From Orychophragmus violaceus (Eukaryota; Streptophyta; Magnoliopsida; Brassicales; Brassicaceae): DNA of 64,000 nucleotides. The position numbers and the translations under genes are program-made. Numbering within the stretch: the stretch's first letter is position 1; each line of letters starts with the position of its first letter. The notes under the pieces were generated by a model, which did no database searches, was not told the DNA's origin, and saw only the letters and a program-made list of their open reading frames with translations. Of the stretch, positions 22,871-33,208 are shown piece after piece. The DNA is taken from contig CM058229.1 in assembly GCA_030180135.1 (NCBI GenBank), positions 44,171,522 through 44,235,521 on the forward strand, read 5' to 3'.

Positions 22871-23409
22871 TGTTGGAGTCAAGATTAGCACTTTTCTAAA
22901 GAGGCCTTTTCATGAGTTTAGGCCGGCCCAGAAGGGAAAGTCGGCGACAAAAGCCCAAGGCGGTAAAATTAGGTTAAACCGAACTCGGGCTAAACCGGCT
23001 TTCACTAGGGTTTGGAAGGTGTCTAGTCCATAGGCGCCGTACGATAAAGTCGGCAAAAGGGAATATTCCATATCAAGGCATAGCCGAGTTATTAGGAAAT
23101 ATTCGTAATTATCTCGCACTTTCCTTTTATTAATAAACCGACTTGTAACCCTATATAAGGGAACCCCGACATTCAATGAAAGACACGCTTTTCTTAATAT
23201 TTTTCGCTTAAGAGACTTAGAGCAACTTTAACCTAAAACTCTCTCCGGCGACTTTCATAACATTCTTTACCGGCTTCCACCTCGGAAACACCGGCTTTAA
23301 ACCCTAAATTCCCAAATCTCACCGCGTTCTTTAATTCTTCTTTTAGAATCCCTAATTACAAACCCTAAAACTCTTTCTATCTTTGGATAGACCGAGTTGA
23401 GATCTTACA
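22871..23409 (+). repeat. T1 LTR c (3' LTR)
   Basis: 539 bp with the same ends as LTR b; about three substitutions separate them (TTTTCT/TTTCCT, CGCTTA/CACTTA, CCCTAATT/CCCTAGTT). It is followed by the right TSD copy GTTCT. Confidence 0.93.
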
Positions 23410-23414
23410 GTTCT

Positions 23415-23944
23415 GTTTTTGCATTCTCATTAGTTGTTCCTATTTTCATTCATCTTTGCATTCTTAAATCAAAAACCAAAAAGAAAAAGTGTCCTTGATT
23501 CATTCATTTTCGAGTTTCTATTAGAGTTCATCAAATAGTTTTTATAAAAACCAGAAAAAAGAAAAGAAGAAAAAGAAGTTCCTAGTTATTTTTGATTCGA
23601 TTTTTATTAGTCTTTAGGGTCAAAAAAGTGTTTATTCCCTTTTTTAAACCTTGTTTTTGAAATCCCAAAAAAAAGTCAAAAAATTGAACCATAAGTTTTC
23701 CCTTTTATGTGCTAACTAAGTTTCCTTTTCAAGTTTTCTTAGTTTGAATTTCGAGAAGGCTGAGTCTGTGTTAATATTTTGACATAAAACCTTTCCATTT
23801 TCGTTTTAAACCAAGCACACTTAAGGAAAAATAAAGAAAATGCACATCCAAGGCTTTAATATTTCGATATGTATTTTTCTCTTCTATTTACCTTACTTCT
23901 TAACACACTAATACACCTTTTAACTTGTGCACAGGAAATAAAGT
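23415..23944 (+). other. G2 leader, second half
   Basis: AT-rich leader continuing from 10813 after the T1 block. It contains homopolymer A and T runs and no supported ORF. It ends at the gag ATG (ATGGAGGAAGAAG) at 23945. Confidence 0.7.
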
Positions 23945-25509
23945 ATGGAGGAAGAAGATGTGACAACAGAAGTTACTATCTGAGAAATTGATTGGGGTGA
24001 AGAAGAGAACCACTCATGGAATGGAGAAGCAGAATCCAACTATAGCTCATGGGACAAGGAACTGATTCTGAAATCAGTATGGAAGGAGAAGATGAGTTAG
24101 AAGAGGATATATCAGAAGTTCACTTCAAGAAAGAATTAGAGCAGTATTAAGATGAATCAGAACTTGAAGAAGAGCAATGGACAGAAGAGGCTGCACTAGA
24201 AACTGATTTAGAGGAGGAACAAGAGGGTGATGAAATCACTTATGGGACTGAACCTGAAGATGACAATGGTGAAGAACACATTCCCAAACATCAGCTAAGG
24301 CATGAAGAAGCTGCAGAAGATGCGTGGTATGATCAAACTGGTTCTGAATACCTTTCTGAACCTGAGTATGAGAAAGAAGAAGACATCTACGAGACTGAGT
24401 CTTGGAGTGAAGAGATCAAGTCAAACACTAAGTGTGAAGAAAACTCAGAATATGAATTTGAATCAGAAGATAACATCAGTGAAGAGGCAGAGCAAACCAG
24501 AACCATACAACATCTGTTTTTCAGGTCGTGTACAAGGACCAGGGGCTTACTTAAGGTGGGAAAGCGATATGTATGAATGGTTTCAAGCAAATCAAGTTCC
24601 AGAGAATGAGAAACAACAATTGCTGAAGAAAATTTAACTGAAGAAGCCTATCTAGAATGGGATAAAGATGCTTATCTCAGACTTGATTATGATCTACCAG
24701 ACCGCACTTGGGAATAAATGAAGCAACTTCTACATAAGGAGTTTGTAGAAGATATCTCAACAGACCCATACTACTCAAGGTGTCAAATTCCTCAAGAACC
24801 AAGAAGGTGGATCACAATTACACCACCAATAAAGACTGTCATCCCTAAAACAAGAACGAAAACATCCAGCAAAAAGAAGCCACAAGCTTCCAAGGTTGGG
24901 GAGGAACAAGTAGAGTACCATAAACCACAAGAAGAGGAACAAGCAGTACAAGAGCAGAGTACCATAAACCACAAGAAGAGGTCAATGTCTCTAGTACCTT
25001 ACATAAGCAACAAAGAGCACCACACCAAGGTAAGTGTTCCAACTCTAGTAAAGTTAAAGATCAAAAATGTTATATATGTTATAAGAGAGGACACTATGTT
25101 GTACATTGTCTAAAACTAGTGATAGTTTGAATCAATTTGATTTGTTAAACTCCAATTCTAGTATAATGCGCTTGTCTTTGTCAAAGGGAATTAATGCAGG
25201 ACCAGAAGAGATGGACATAAAAGAAAAAGTACAAGACATTGCCATCACACTAAGTACCAACACTGCACAAGGTACTAAAGGAGAGGAGAGCATTAAAGAG
25301 AAACCACCAGACCAAGCAAAGAACATTGTAGGTGTTATACAGGTAAATCTCTCTTTGACTCCATTTGTTCCTCATGAAGCCACAATTGTGTTGAAGAATA
25401 CTAAACATACAAGATATGAGAAAATAATCTGCTTAAAACCCACAGTAGAAAGCTTTTCTAGAACTAGTGCTAAGGAAGTAGATTCAGGAAGTTCATCTTA
25501 TCATAGAGA
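23945..25509 (+). pseudogene. G2 gag (frameshifted)
   Basis: Begins at ATG 23945 with a very acidic region broken by frameshifts and stops. It then has GAYLRWESDMYEWFQANQVP (near 24550), AYLEWDKDAYLRLDYD and the zinc knuckle CYICYKRGHYVVHC (25070-25115), which together identify a gypsy gag. After the knuckle the frame continues to HR at 25509, where C3 is inserted, and resumes as GSIMHL at 53811. Gag would form the virus-like particle and bind RNA; this copy cannot. Confidence 0.8.
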
Positions 25510-26636
25510 TATTAGAGAGGAAGAGGAAATGGAAGAGGAGAGACTGAAGTCATGAAGACAAATCCGAGCCTCATTCCTAATTGGAGCATTGGTGTTGATC
25601 ACAAGCAAGTAAAGCTATGCTTAAGTGAGCAACAAAGGAAACTATCAGGATGTGGCAATGTGCAAAGATGTGGCAATGTGCAAAGCTGGGGCACCTAGAT
25701 AATCAGAAGATAGTATGTGCAAAATCAGGGCCAGAGATCATTAGGACATGTTGGAATCAATGTGCAAAAGAGGGGCAGAATCAGGTCCTACATTGAGCAA
25801 GTTCAAAATGTGCAAGTGTGTGATCAAGAAGGAGTCACATGTAGAGTTAAGGTCTGAGCAGAAGCGAAGACATGTCACTCTCACCATTTGGGAGTGTGCT
25901 CTCTCTCTCCAGACCTGCACACGTGAATTAAGAGTAAGGACAAGTCACTTTCAGTGTGTGAACACATAAGAACCAAAATGGAGTGAAGAAGATCCTGCCA
26001 TCCATTTGAATTCGGGTTTCCCTCCAAAAGAATCAATGGCTGTGATTTAATATCTTTGTTTATGAGTGTTTAAACTAATTGTATGCTTATATAACAAAGG
26101 CACACGACCATTGTAAGCTTTGCTAATTCAAGTTACAATTTAGAACATGTTGACAAACAAAGTTCTTATCTCTTCCTCTCTTCTTCTTACAACCGGTTCT
26201 ACTCTTTCCCCTTATTGTATATTGCGTTCATATACAACGTAGTCTCTCAAAGAGCCACGGTTATGGCTGCTTAAGGCAGCCTCTTATCATGCTTGGATAA
26301 CTCTTCCATAGTTAATCCAAGTATGATGAGAGAATTGCTAATAGATAGCTCTTTCATCTTCTCTTGGATGTTCTTTTAGTTAATTGCTGATTCTCTTCCA
26401 TGTTTATGAGTAGACTCTCCTGGTGAGATGTTAAGCTCTTGGAAGTGTTTTCATATAGCTAGGGACTCCTTTATACAAGAAGTTTAATGGTTTTCTTTAG
26501 TACAAACTAGTTGTCTTTGTTGAGCAGAACCGGTTTCATTCCTCTTCTTTAATCTGTTTCTGTTCTTGTTATGAGTTATGGTTCAGAGATTCTTATGGAT
26601 GTCTCATGACCCAAACTAAATAATAAGAGCTTCCTC
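25510..26636 (+). repeat. C3 LTR A
   Basis: Starts TATTAGAGAGG and matches LTRs B and C through to GAGCTTCCTC, then jumps to internal sequence, losing about the last 20 bp. It has a TATA box (TATATAA near 26088), a palindrome GCTGCTTAAGGCAGC (26266-26280) and a long hairpin (26282-26333). An in-LTR duplication of GATGTGGCAATGTGCAAA lies near 25655-25690. Confidence 0.88.
26282..26333 (+). other. Long hairpin in C3 LTRs, downstream of TATA
   Basis: CTCTTATCATGCTTGGATAACT pairs, after a 7-nt loop, with a nearly exact inverted copy ending GATGAGAG (two mismatches and a one-base bulge by eye). The hairpin is retained in LTR B (27671-27722) and LTR C (53425-53477). It lies roughly 190 bp after the TATA box, so it would be in the transcript (R/U5). 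Confidence 0.6.
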
Positions 26637-26918
26637 AAAAGACACAACAAGATCAAGAAGTTCATATCAAGAGAAATCAAGTCAAGGAATGCTAAGGAAT
26701 AGAGGATTTATGGAAAGGAGTAGTCGTGGTTCTAGATGTTCATACCAAGGTCAAGTTACATCTTGAGTATGTGGGCTATACTCTTTTTGTCCTCCTTAAG
26801 GTTTTATCCCAAAGAGTTTTTCCTTAAGGAGGTTTTCAATGAAGTGGTTCAACAGCTCCAAGCTTGGCCTTTGGTCCTCTTCTCCCTTTGCGTCTCGACG
26901 CTCAAGCTTGCGGGGGAG
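26637..26918 (+). other. C3 3' internal remnant with polypurine tract
   Basis: From AAAAGACACAACAAG to GCTTGCGGGGGAG, matching 52381-52662. It ends with the purine tract GCGGGGGAG directly before LTR B. Confidence 0.85.
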
Positions 26919-27746
26919 TATTAGAGAGGAAGATGAAATGGAAGAGGAGAGGCTGAATTCATAAAGACAAAGCCGAGCCTCATTCATAGTTGGAGCCTTG
27001 GTGTTGATCACAAGCAAGTAAAGATATGCTTAAGTGAGCATCAAAGGCAACTATCAAGATGTGGCAATGTGCAAAGCTGGGGCACCTAGATAATCAGAAG
27101 ATAGTTTGTGCAAAATCAGGGCCAAAGATCATTAGGACATGTTGGAATCAATGTGCAAAATAGGGGCAGAATCAGGTCCTACACTGAGCAAGTTCAAAAC
27201 GTGCAAGTGTGATCAAGAAGGAGTCACATGTAGAGTTAAGGTCTGAGCAGAAGCGAAGACATGTCACTCTCACCATTTGGGAGTGTACTCTCTCTCTCCA
27301 GACCTGCACACGTGGATTAAGAGTAAGGACAAGTCACTTTCAGTGTGTGAACACACAAGAACCAAAATGGAGTTAAGAAGATCCAGCCATCCATTTGAAT
27401 TCGGGTTTCCCTCCAAAAGAATCAATGGCTGTGATTTAATATCTTTGTTAATGAGTGTTTAACCTAATCGTATGCCTATATAACAAAGGAACACGACCAT
27501 TTTAAGCTTTGCTAATTCAGAATACAATTCAGAACATATTGTTACAAATAAAGTTATTATCTCTTCCTCTCTTCTTCTTACAACCAGTTCTACTCTTTCC
27601 CCTTATTGTATATTGAGTTCATATACAATGTAGTCTCTCAAAGAGCCACGGTTATGGCTGCTTAAGGCAGCCTCTTATCACGCTTGGATAACTCTTCCAT
27701 AGTTAATCCAAGTATGATGAGAGAATTGCTAATAGATAGCTCTTTC

Positions 27747-28373
27747 TGTTGGAAAGTTTAGACTCTTGGTTCAGTTCTCAGATTAGTTGAACCTACTAAA
27801 CATGCATTAGATCTAGGTGTTCTTATTTAGAAACTTATGATCTCACCTTTTACCTGTTTGTTTGCAGCGGAATTGATGAACAGGTCAATGATCAGGGAGA
27901 TTCACCGAGAGATGGATCCTCCAAAGGCTCACACACGCAATCACCGGAAATTGGCTGCTAGACCACAAGGAGGCTGGCGCAGAGAGAGAGATGTTTCGCG
28001 GCTAGGGTTGGGTTAAGGGAGAAGAGAATTGGCTTTTAGTCATTTAAAAGCCTTCTCTTTCCCTTTTGGGCTTTTGGGCCCAATCTGATTAAATTCCATT
28101 TAATCAGACCCATTAGTCTTTCTCTCTTAGTACGACAAATGCCTAGCACTTTTGTCGTACTTCTGCTAAGCCGTTCCAACATTATTTCCAGCTAGCTTAA
28201 GCGTGTGACCCATATGGGATCATACAATAAAGGCAATAAGTCCAAGACTTATAGATCATGAGCGGACTCTAGCAAGCCATCATGACCCCCAGCATTGTAT
28301 GACTTATGTCTGATCACTGACATACTCTTACGTTATAGAGACAGTACAGAGATTGCTGGACACAATTCCAACA
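27747..28373 (-). repeat. C1 3' LTR
   Basis: 627 bp, followed on the internal side by ATCTCCCACTTG, whose complement CAAGTGGGAGAT is the polypurine tract. It contains the perfect dyad TCTGATTAAA-5 nt-TTTAATCAGA at 28084-28108, about 35 bp upstream (minus sense) of an AT box near 28044. Confidence 0.95.
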
Positions 28374-29230
28374 ATCTCCCACTTGAACTGGAATCTCTGT
28401 ATTCATAATCCCTTTCGTCTCAATATCTCGATTAGTCATAAGGCAAGATTAGTGTCATCCTTATAAAGCCTAATCTTGTTCATCGGACTCTGATTTGATA
28501 CTGACAATACAAACGACTCGGGAAAGTCCGTTTGAGCATGGCCATGCGTTTTCCAGTATTCAAATCTCCGATTGGCCTAGAGATATTCACTCCATTTATA
28601 TTGGAGGGACAAATCCCATCTTGTTCCATCACTGTAAACTACTCATTTCATGATGTACCCAAACAAGGTCCTTATAGCTATCGCAGAACGATAGCGTTAG
28701 ACAATGATCAAAGTGCATCAGTCCATATGCAGTCACATGCATGCGAACTCAGGTCTAAGGACTATACTCTATAGTCGTAGTAAGAATCTCTTATGACACA
28801 GATATAAATATCCTGAAGAGTTCTTATTAGCGGGTCTTGTCCGGTCGTATGTTCCCAACATACACCTATGTACTGACTTTGATGCCGAGCATCTATGACA
28901 CACTGAGACTTTGTCATAAGTCACGTACCAATCCAATCTTACACGGTTGTTGGTGTTCCAATTTCAACAACCTTCGACTAGGGACAGGATGATATAAAAC
29001 ATTTATCAAATATAGGATCTCATGATCAAGCTAAATGACTTCGATGACTCAAGATCAAATCATTTACTTCGATGACCTATAAAATGGTTCATATCATTTT
29101 GGAACGATTATTTCATCACAGTTAAAATAATCTTGAAATAATAATTTCATTAAAACATAAATAATAATGTTTTACAAGAACATATCAAATAACTAAAATA
29201 AAGCTCACAAAACTCCCACTCAAATTTAGA
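28374..29230 (-). other. C1 3' untranslated region
   Basis: About 860 bp between the pol stop and the LTR, starting with the polypurine tract. It is very similar to 38810-39660 of C2, more so than the pol genes are. On the opposite strand an 80-codon frame (about 28532-28774) is open in both elements; I treat it as a by-product of strong conservation unless shown otherwise. Confidence 0.7.
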
Positions 29231-32200
29231 TTACATTTCAATGTTTCTAATGCCTACAGCTTCAGTCAGGAACTCGAGCTTAGGCCTTGGGAGTGGCTTT
29301 GTCAACGGATCAGCGACATTATCATCTGTCGGAACTCGGCTGATCTTGACTTCCTTTCTATTAATGATGTCACGTATCAAGTGATATCTTCTTTGAACAT
29401 GCTTGGATTTCTGGTGTGATCTTGGTTCCTTTGCCTGAGCTATAGCACCATTGTTGTCACAAAATAGTGCCAGAGGCTCAGCCGCATCTGGTATCACACC
29501 TAGTTCCATAATGAACTTTCGAATCCAAACAGCTTCCTTCGCTGCTTCTGAGGCGGCGATATATTCAGCTTCTGTAGTGGAATCAGCAACGGTGTCCTGC
29601 TTGGAGCTTCTCCAACTTACTGCACCGCCATTCAGACAAAAGACATAACCGGACTGTGACCGGAAATCATCTGTGTCTGTCTGGAAACTTGCGTCCGTGA
29701 ATCCACTGACTTTAAGCACATCACTTCCACCGTACACTAAGAACTTATCCTTAGTATGTCTTAGATACTTCAAGATGTTCTTTACGGCAATCCAATGGTT
29801 TTCACCTGGATTTGACTGGTATCTACTCGTCATGCTCAATGCGTAAGCAACATCAGGACGAGTACAGATCATGGCATACATGACAGATCCTATTGCGGAT
29901 GCATAAGGAATATTCTTCATGCGCTCAAGCTCAGCAGCCGACGTAGGGCTCTGCTTCTTGCTTAGCGTCGTGCCATGTACCATTGGCGTGAAGCCCTTCT
30001 TGGAATCTTTCATGCTGAATCTTTGTAGGACTTTGTCAATGTATGAGTCTTGACACAAGCCTATCAGCCTCTTAGGTCTATCCCGATAGATCCTAATTCC
30101 AAGAACGTATGCGGCTTCACCCATGTCTTTCATGGAAAAACAACTTCCAAGCCAGTCTTTTACAGACTTCAGCATTGGAATGTCGTTTCCGAGAAGCAGT
30201 ATGTCATCAACATACAGAATAAGAAAAACGATTTTGCTCCCACTAGTTTTCTTATACACGCATTGTTCTTCTTCGTTTCTGATAAAGTCAAATTGCTTGA
30301 TCGCTTCATCAAAACGAAGATTCCAGCTCCTCGATGCTTGCTTCAATCCATAAATGGATTTATGAAGTTTGCATACTTTCCCAGCATTCTTTGGATCTAT
30401 GTAACCGTCAGGTTGCGTCATATACACATCCTCTTCCAGAATACCATTCAGGAAGGCGGTTTTCACGTCCATCTGCCAAATTTCATAATCATGGAAAGCT
30501 GCAGTTGCTAGTAGAATCCGAATAGATTTCATCATAGCCACCGGTGAATAGGTTTCATCGTAGTCCACACCGTGAACTTGTCTGAAACCTTTTGCCACCA
30601 ACCTGGCTTTATAAATCTGGACATTTCCATCCACGTCAATCTTCTTCTTGAAGATCCATTTGCACTCGATGGCTTTTACACCAACGGGTAAGTCAACCAA
30701 CGAAAAGACTTGGTTGACCGACATGGAGTCCATTTCGGAATCAGTGGCCTTGCGCCACTTAGAGGAATCTGGGCCCATCATGGCTTGATTGAAGTTCGAT
30801 GGTTCATCACCATCAATGATCAAAAGATCATGACAGTCAGTCACGAGGAATCCCTGATATCTCTCGGGTTCGTGACGGATCCTCCCGGATCTTCGAACTT
30901 CAGGTACTACAGGTTCAGGCTCTACAATTTCTTGTAGATCCTCCTGCTGCTCTTCCTCATTAGGTTGAGCAGTATCCTGTTCATCTTGAATTTCTTCAAG
31001 CAGTACCTTACTCCCACTGTCTTTCTTAGAGAGAAACTCTCTCTCAAGAAAGTTACAATCCCGGGCAACAAAGATCTTGTTCTCGGAACGTAGATAGAAG
31101 TAATAAGCCTTGGTTTCCCGTGGATAACCAATGAAGTAGCATTTATCAGATTTTGGTGTAAGCTTATCTGAGATTAATCTCTTAACATAGGCTTCACAAC
31201 CCCAAATTCTTAGATAAGACAGCACTGGAACTTCTCCAGTCCATAATTCATATGGTGTCTTTGCTACTGCTTTTGATGGCGCTCTATTTAGAGTGAACAC
31301 TGCTGTTAGCAGAGCATATCCCCAAAGGGATATTGGAAGGTCTGTGTGACTCATCATAGATCGAACCATATCCAATAAGGTCCGATTTCTCCTCTCAGAC
31401 ACACCATTCCATTGAGGTGTTCCAGGAGGAGTGAGTTGGGATACAATCCCACACTCTCTCAGATGATCACTGAATTCTTGGCTTAAGTATTCTCCTCCTC
31501 GGTCGGACCGAAGAGCCTTAATGCTTTTGCCAAGTTGGTTCTGTACTTCATTTTGGAATTCTCTGAACTTCTCAAAAGATTCAGACTTATGTTTCATTAA
31601 ATAAACATATCCATACCTACTGAAATCATCAGTAAAGGTAATGAAGTACTGATAGTTTCCTCTTGCATTTGTGGACATTGGGCCACACACATCAGTGTGT
31701 ATCAGGCCCAATAAGTCACTGGCCCTCTCGTTAGGTTTATTAAAGGGGGCCCGTGTCATTTTGCCCATCATGCAGGATTCGCATTTCTCACATGACTCAA
31801 AGTCAAATGAGCCAAGAAGTCCATTCGAATGGAGCCTCTTGATGCGTTTCTCGCTGATGTGCCCTAAACGACAATGCCATAGAAACGTTCGGTTTTCCTC
31901 ATTAGGTTTAAACCGTTTTGTATTGATGTTATAAATTGGCGCGGATTGATCGAGTATGTAAAGCCCATTCGTAAGAGGGGCCGAACCATAGAACAAATTG
32001 TTGCGATTGAAGGAACATAATTTATTCTTAACTGAAAAATCATAACCTTCCAAATCCAACAAAGAAATTGAAATAATATTTCTGCTTATAGCAGGTACAA
32101 AATAACAATTATTAAGTTCTAAAATCAATCCCGAAGGTAAAGACAACAAGTAAGTTCCTACAGCTAGTGCTGAAACTTTCGCTCCATTCCCAACTCGTAG

Positions 32201-33208
32201 TTCCACTTGTCCTTGCTTCAGCCTTCTACTGTTGCTGAGTGCCTGCATATTAGTACAAATATGAGCCCCACAACCAGTATCCATGACCCATGAGGTATTA
32301 TCAGAAGTAGTTGTATTAACTTCTATAACAAAAATACCTGATGAAGAAGTCTCGAAAGTCTTCTTCTTTAATTCCTTTAGACCTTCCTGGAATTTCTTGC
32401 AATCTCTTCTCCAATGCCCCAGTTCTTTGCAGAACCTGCACATGTCAGTAGGCCCAGCCTTGGACTTGGGCTTGGGCTTTGGCGTGTCTGAGTCCACGAC
32501 TTGGACACCCTTGGCCTTTCCCTTATCCTTAGCAGAAGACTTCTTAAACCCCTTGCCCTTTTGTACCATAAGTACATTGGGGTCCTTGGCGGTTTTCTTC
32601 AAGTTGGGCTCTGCAGTCTTGAGCATTCCGTGAAGCTCAGGCAGTGTCTTACTCAAGCCATGCATGTTAAAGTTCAGAATGAACTGATCATAGCTTGCAG
32701 GTAAAGACTGCAGAATGATGTCGCAGGCAAGTTCCTGGCTGATTGGGCAGTCGAGTTTGTGAAGATGATCGAGATAACCCATCATCTTCAACACATGAGG
32801 ACTCACTGCCGCATTCGCAGCCAACTTACAGTCCAAGAGGTTCTTAACTGTCTGGAACCTCTCGGTCCTAGCCTGCTCCTGAAAAAGCGATTTCAGGCTT
32901 GCCATGATCTCGATTGGAGACAATACACTTTCGAACTGCTTCTGCAGCTCTGGAGTCATTGTCACCAACATCAGGCAATAAACATCATTTTCATCTGACG
33001 AATGCTTTTCCCAAGCATTGTGCAGAGTCCTGGCAGCATTGGCAAGAGGCCTCTCGGGGAGGGGATCTCGAAGGACATAATCCTTCTTCTCCTGCTTGAG
33101 GACCAGCCTCAAGTTCCTTGACCATGTCAGGAAGTTCGTTCCAGTCAGCTTCTCCTTCTCGAGAACAGACCGGATCGAGAACGTGTTTTGTGTGCTTGTA
33201 GTAGTCAT
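29231..33208 (-). CDS. C1 Gag-Pol polyprotein (intact, 1325 aa)
   Basis: A single uninterrupted frame from ATG 33208. Domains in Ty1/copia order: gag about 1-280 with zinc knuckle CRFCKELGHWRRDC near 256-269; protease MDTGCG near 308; integrase with HCRLGH near 443, CESCMMGK, and catalytic residues in HTDVCG (about 503), RSDRGGEY (about 569) and GVSERRNR (about 603); RT with ARLVAKGF (about 867), MDVKTAFLNG (about 912) and LYVDDILLLG (about 1001); RNase H with FTDASFQTD and STTEAEYIAASEA (about 1170-1215). PR-IN-RT-RH order proves copia, and full length is typical. All catalytic motifs are present. It would make particles and reverse transcribe its RNA in the cytoplasm. It could supply proteins to the related defective element C2. 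The sublineage is not settled from memory. Confidence 0.96.
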   Translation of the reverse strand: MTTTSTQNTFSIRSVLEKEKLTGTNFLTWSRNLRLVLKQEKKDYVLRDPLPERPLANAARTLHNAWEKHSSDENDVYCLMLVTMTPELQKQFESVLSPIEIMASLKSLFQEQARTERFQTVKNLLDCKLAANAAVSPHVLKMMGYLDHLHKLDCPISQELACDIILQSLPASYDQFILNFNMHGLSKTLPELHGMLKTAEPNLKKTAKDPNVLMVQKGKGFKKSSAKDKGKAKGVQVVDSDTPKPKPKSKAGPTDMCRFCKELGHWRRDCKKFQEGLKELKKKTFETSSSGIFVIEVNTTTSDNTSWVMDTGCGAHICTNMQALSNSRRLKQGQVELRVGNGAKVSALAVGTYLLSLPSGLILELNNCYFVPAISRNIISISLLDLEGYDFSVKNKLCSFNRNNLFYGSAPLTNGLYILDQSAPIYNINTKRFKPNEENRTFLWHCRLGHISEKRIKRLHSNGLLGSFDFESCEKCESCMMGKMTRAPFNKPNERASDLLGLIHTDVCGPMSTNARGNYQYFITFTDDFSRYGYVYLMKHKSESFEKFREFQNEVQNQLGKSIKALRSDRGGEYLSQEFSDHLRECGIVSQLTPPGTPQWNGVSERRNRTLLDMVRSMMSHTDLPISLWGYALLTAVFTLNRAPSKAVAKTPYELWTGEVPVLSYLRIWGCEAYVKRLISDKLTPKSDKCYFIGYPRETKAYYFYLRSENKIFVARDCNFLEREFLSKKDSGSKVLLEEIQDEQDTAQPNEEEQQEDLQEIVEPEPVVPEVRRSGRIRHEPERYQGFLVTDCHDLLIIDGDEPSNFNQAMMGPDSSKWRKATDSEMDSMSVNQVFSLVDLPVGVKAIECKWIFKKKIDVDGNVQIYKARLVAKGFRQVHGVDYDETYSPVAMMKSIRILLATAAFHDYEIWQMDVKTAFLNGILEEDVYMTQPDGYIDPKNAGKVCKLHKSIYGLKQASRSWNLRFDEAIKQFDFIRNEEEQCVYKKTSGSKIVFLILYVDDILLLGNDIPMLKSVKDWLGSCFSMKDMGEAAYVLGIRIYRDRPKRLIGLCQDSYIDKVLQRFSMKDSKKGFTPMVHGTTLSKKQSPTSAAELERMKNIPYASAIGSVMYAMICTRPDVAYALSMTSRYQSNPGENHWIAVKNILKYLRHTKDKFLVYGGSDVLKVSGFTDASFQTDTDDFRSQSGYVFCLNGGAVSWRSSKQDTVADSTTEAEYIAASEAAKEAVWIRKFIMELGVIPDAAEPLALFCDNNGAIAQAKEPRSHQKSKHVQRRYHLIRDIINRKEVKISRVPTDDNVADPLTKPLPRPKLEFLTEAVGIRNIEM

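Larger units (their letters stand above)
10819..23409 (+). mobile_element. T1: Tat-clade Ty3/gypsy element as a three-LTR tandem
   Basis: Three LTRs of one family: a (10819-11302, 3' truncated), b (12240-12778) and c (22871-23409). Unit a-b keeps only the last 937 bp of the internal region (11303-12239, nearly identical to 21943-22870). Unit b-c is complete: primer site, gag-pol, 22-bp tandem array, antisense gene and G-rich tract. The whole block has one TSD, GTTCT, so it entered as a unit or was duplicated after one insertion. LTRs b and c differ at about three of 539 positions by eye, so the insertion is young. Dual RNase H and the antisense gene place it in the Tat/Retand clade. Confidence 0.92.

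Noticed and set aside
30050..30511. 153-codon plus-strand ORF over C1 RT
   Set aside because: Complement of the conserved RT coding region; composition mirrors the coding strand.
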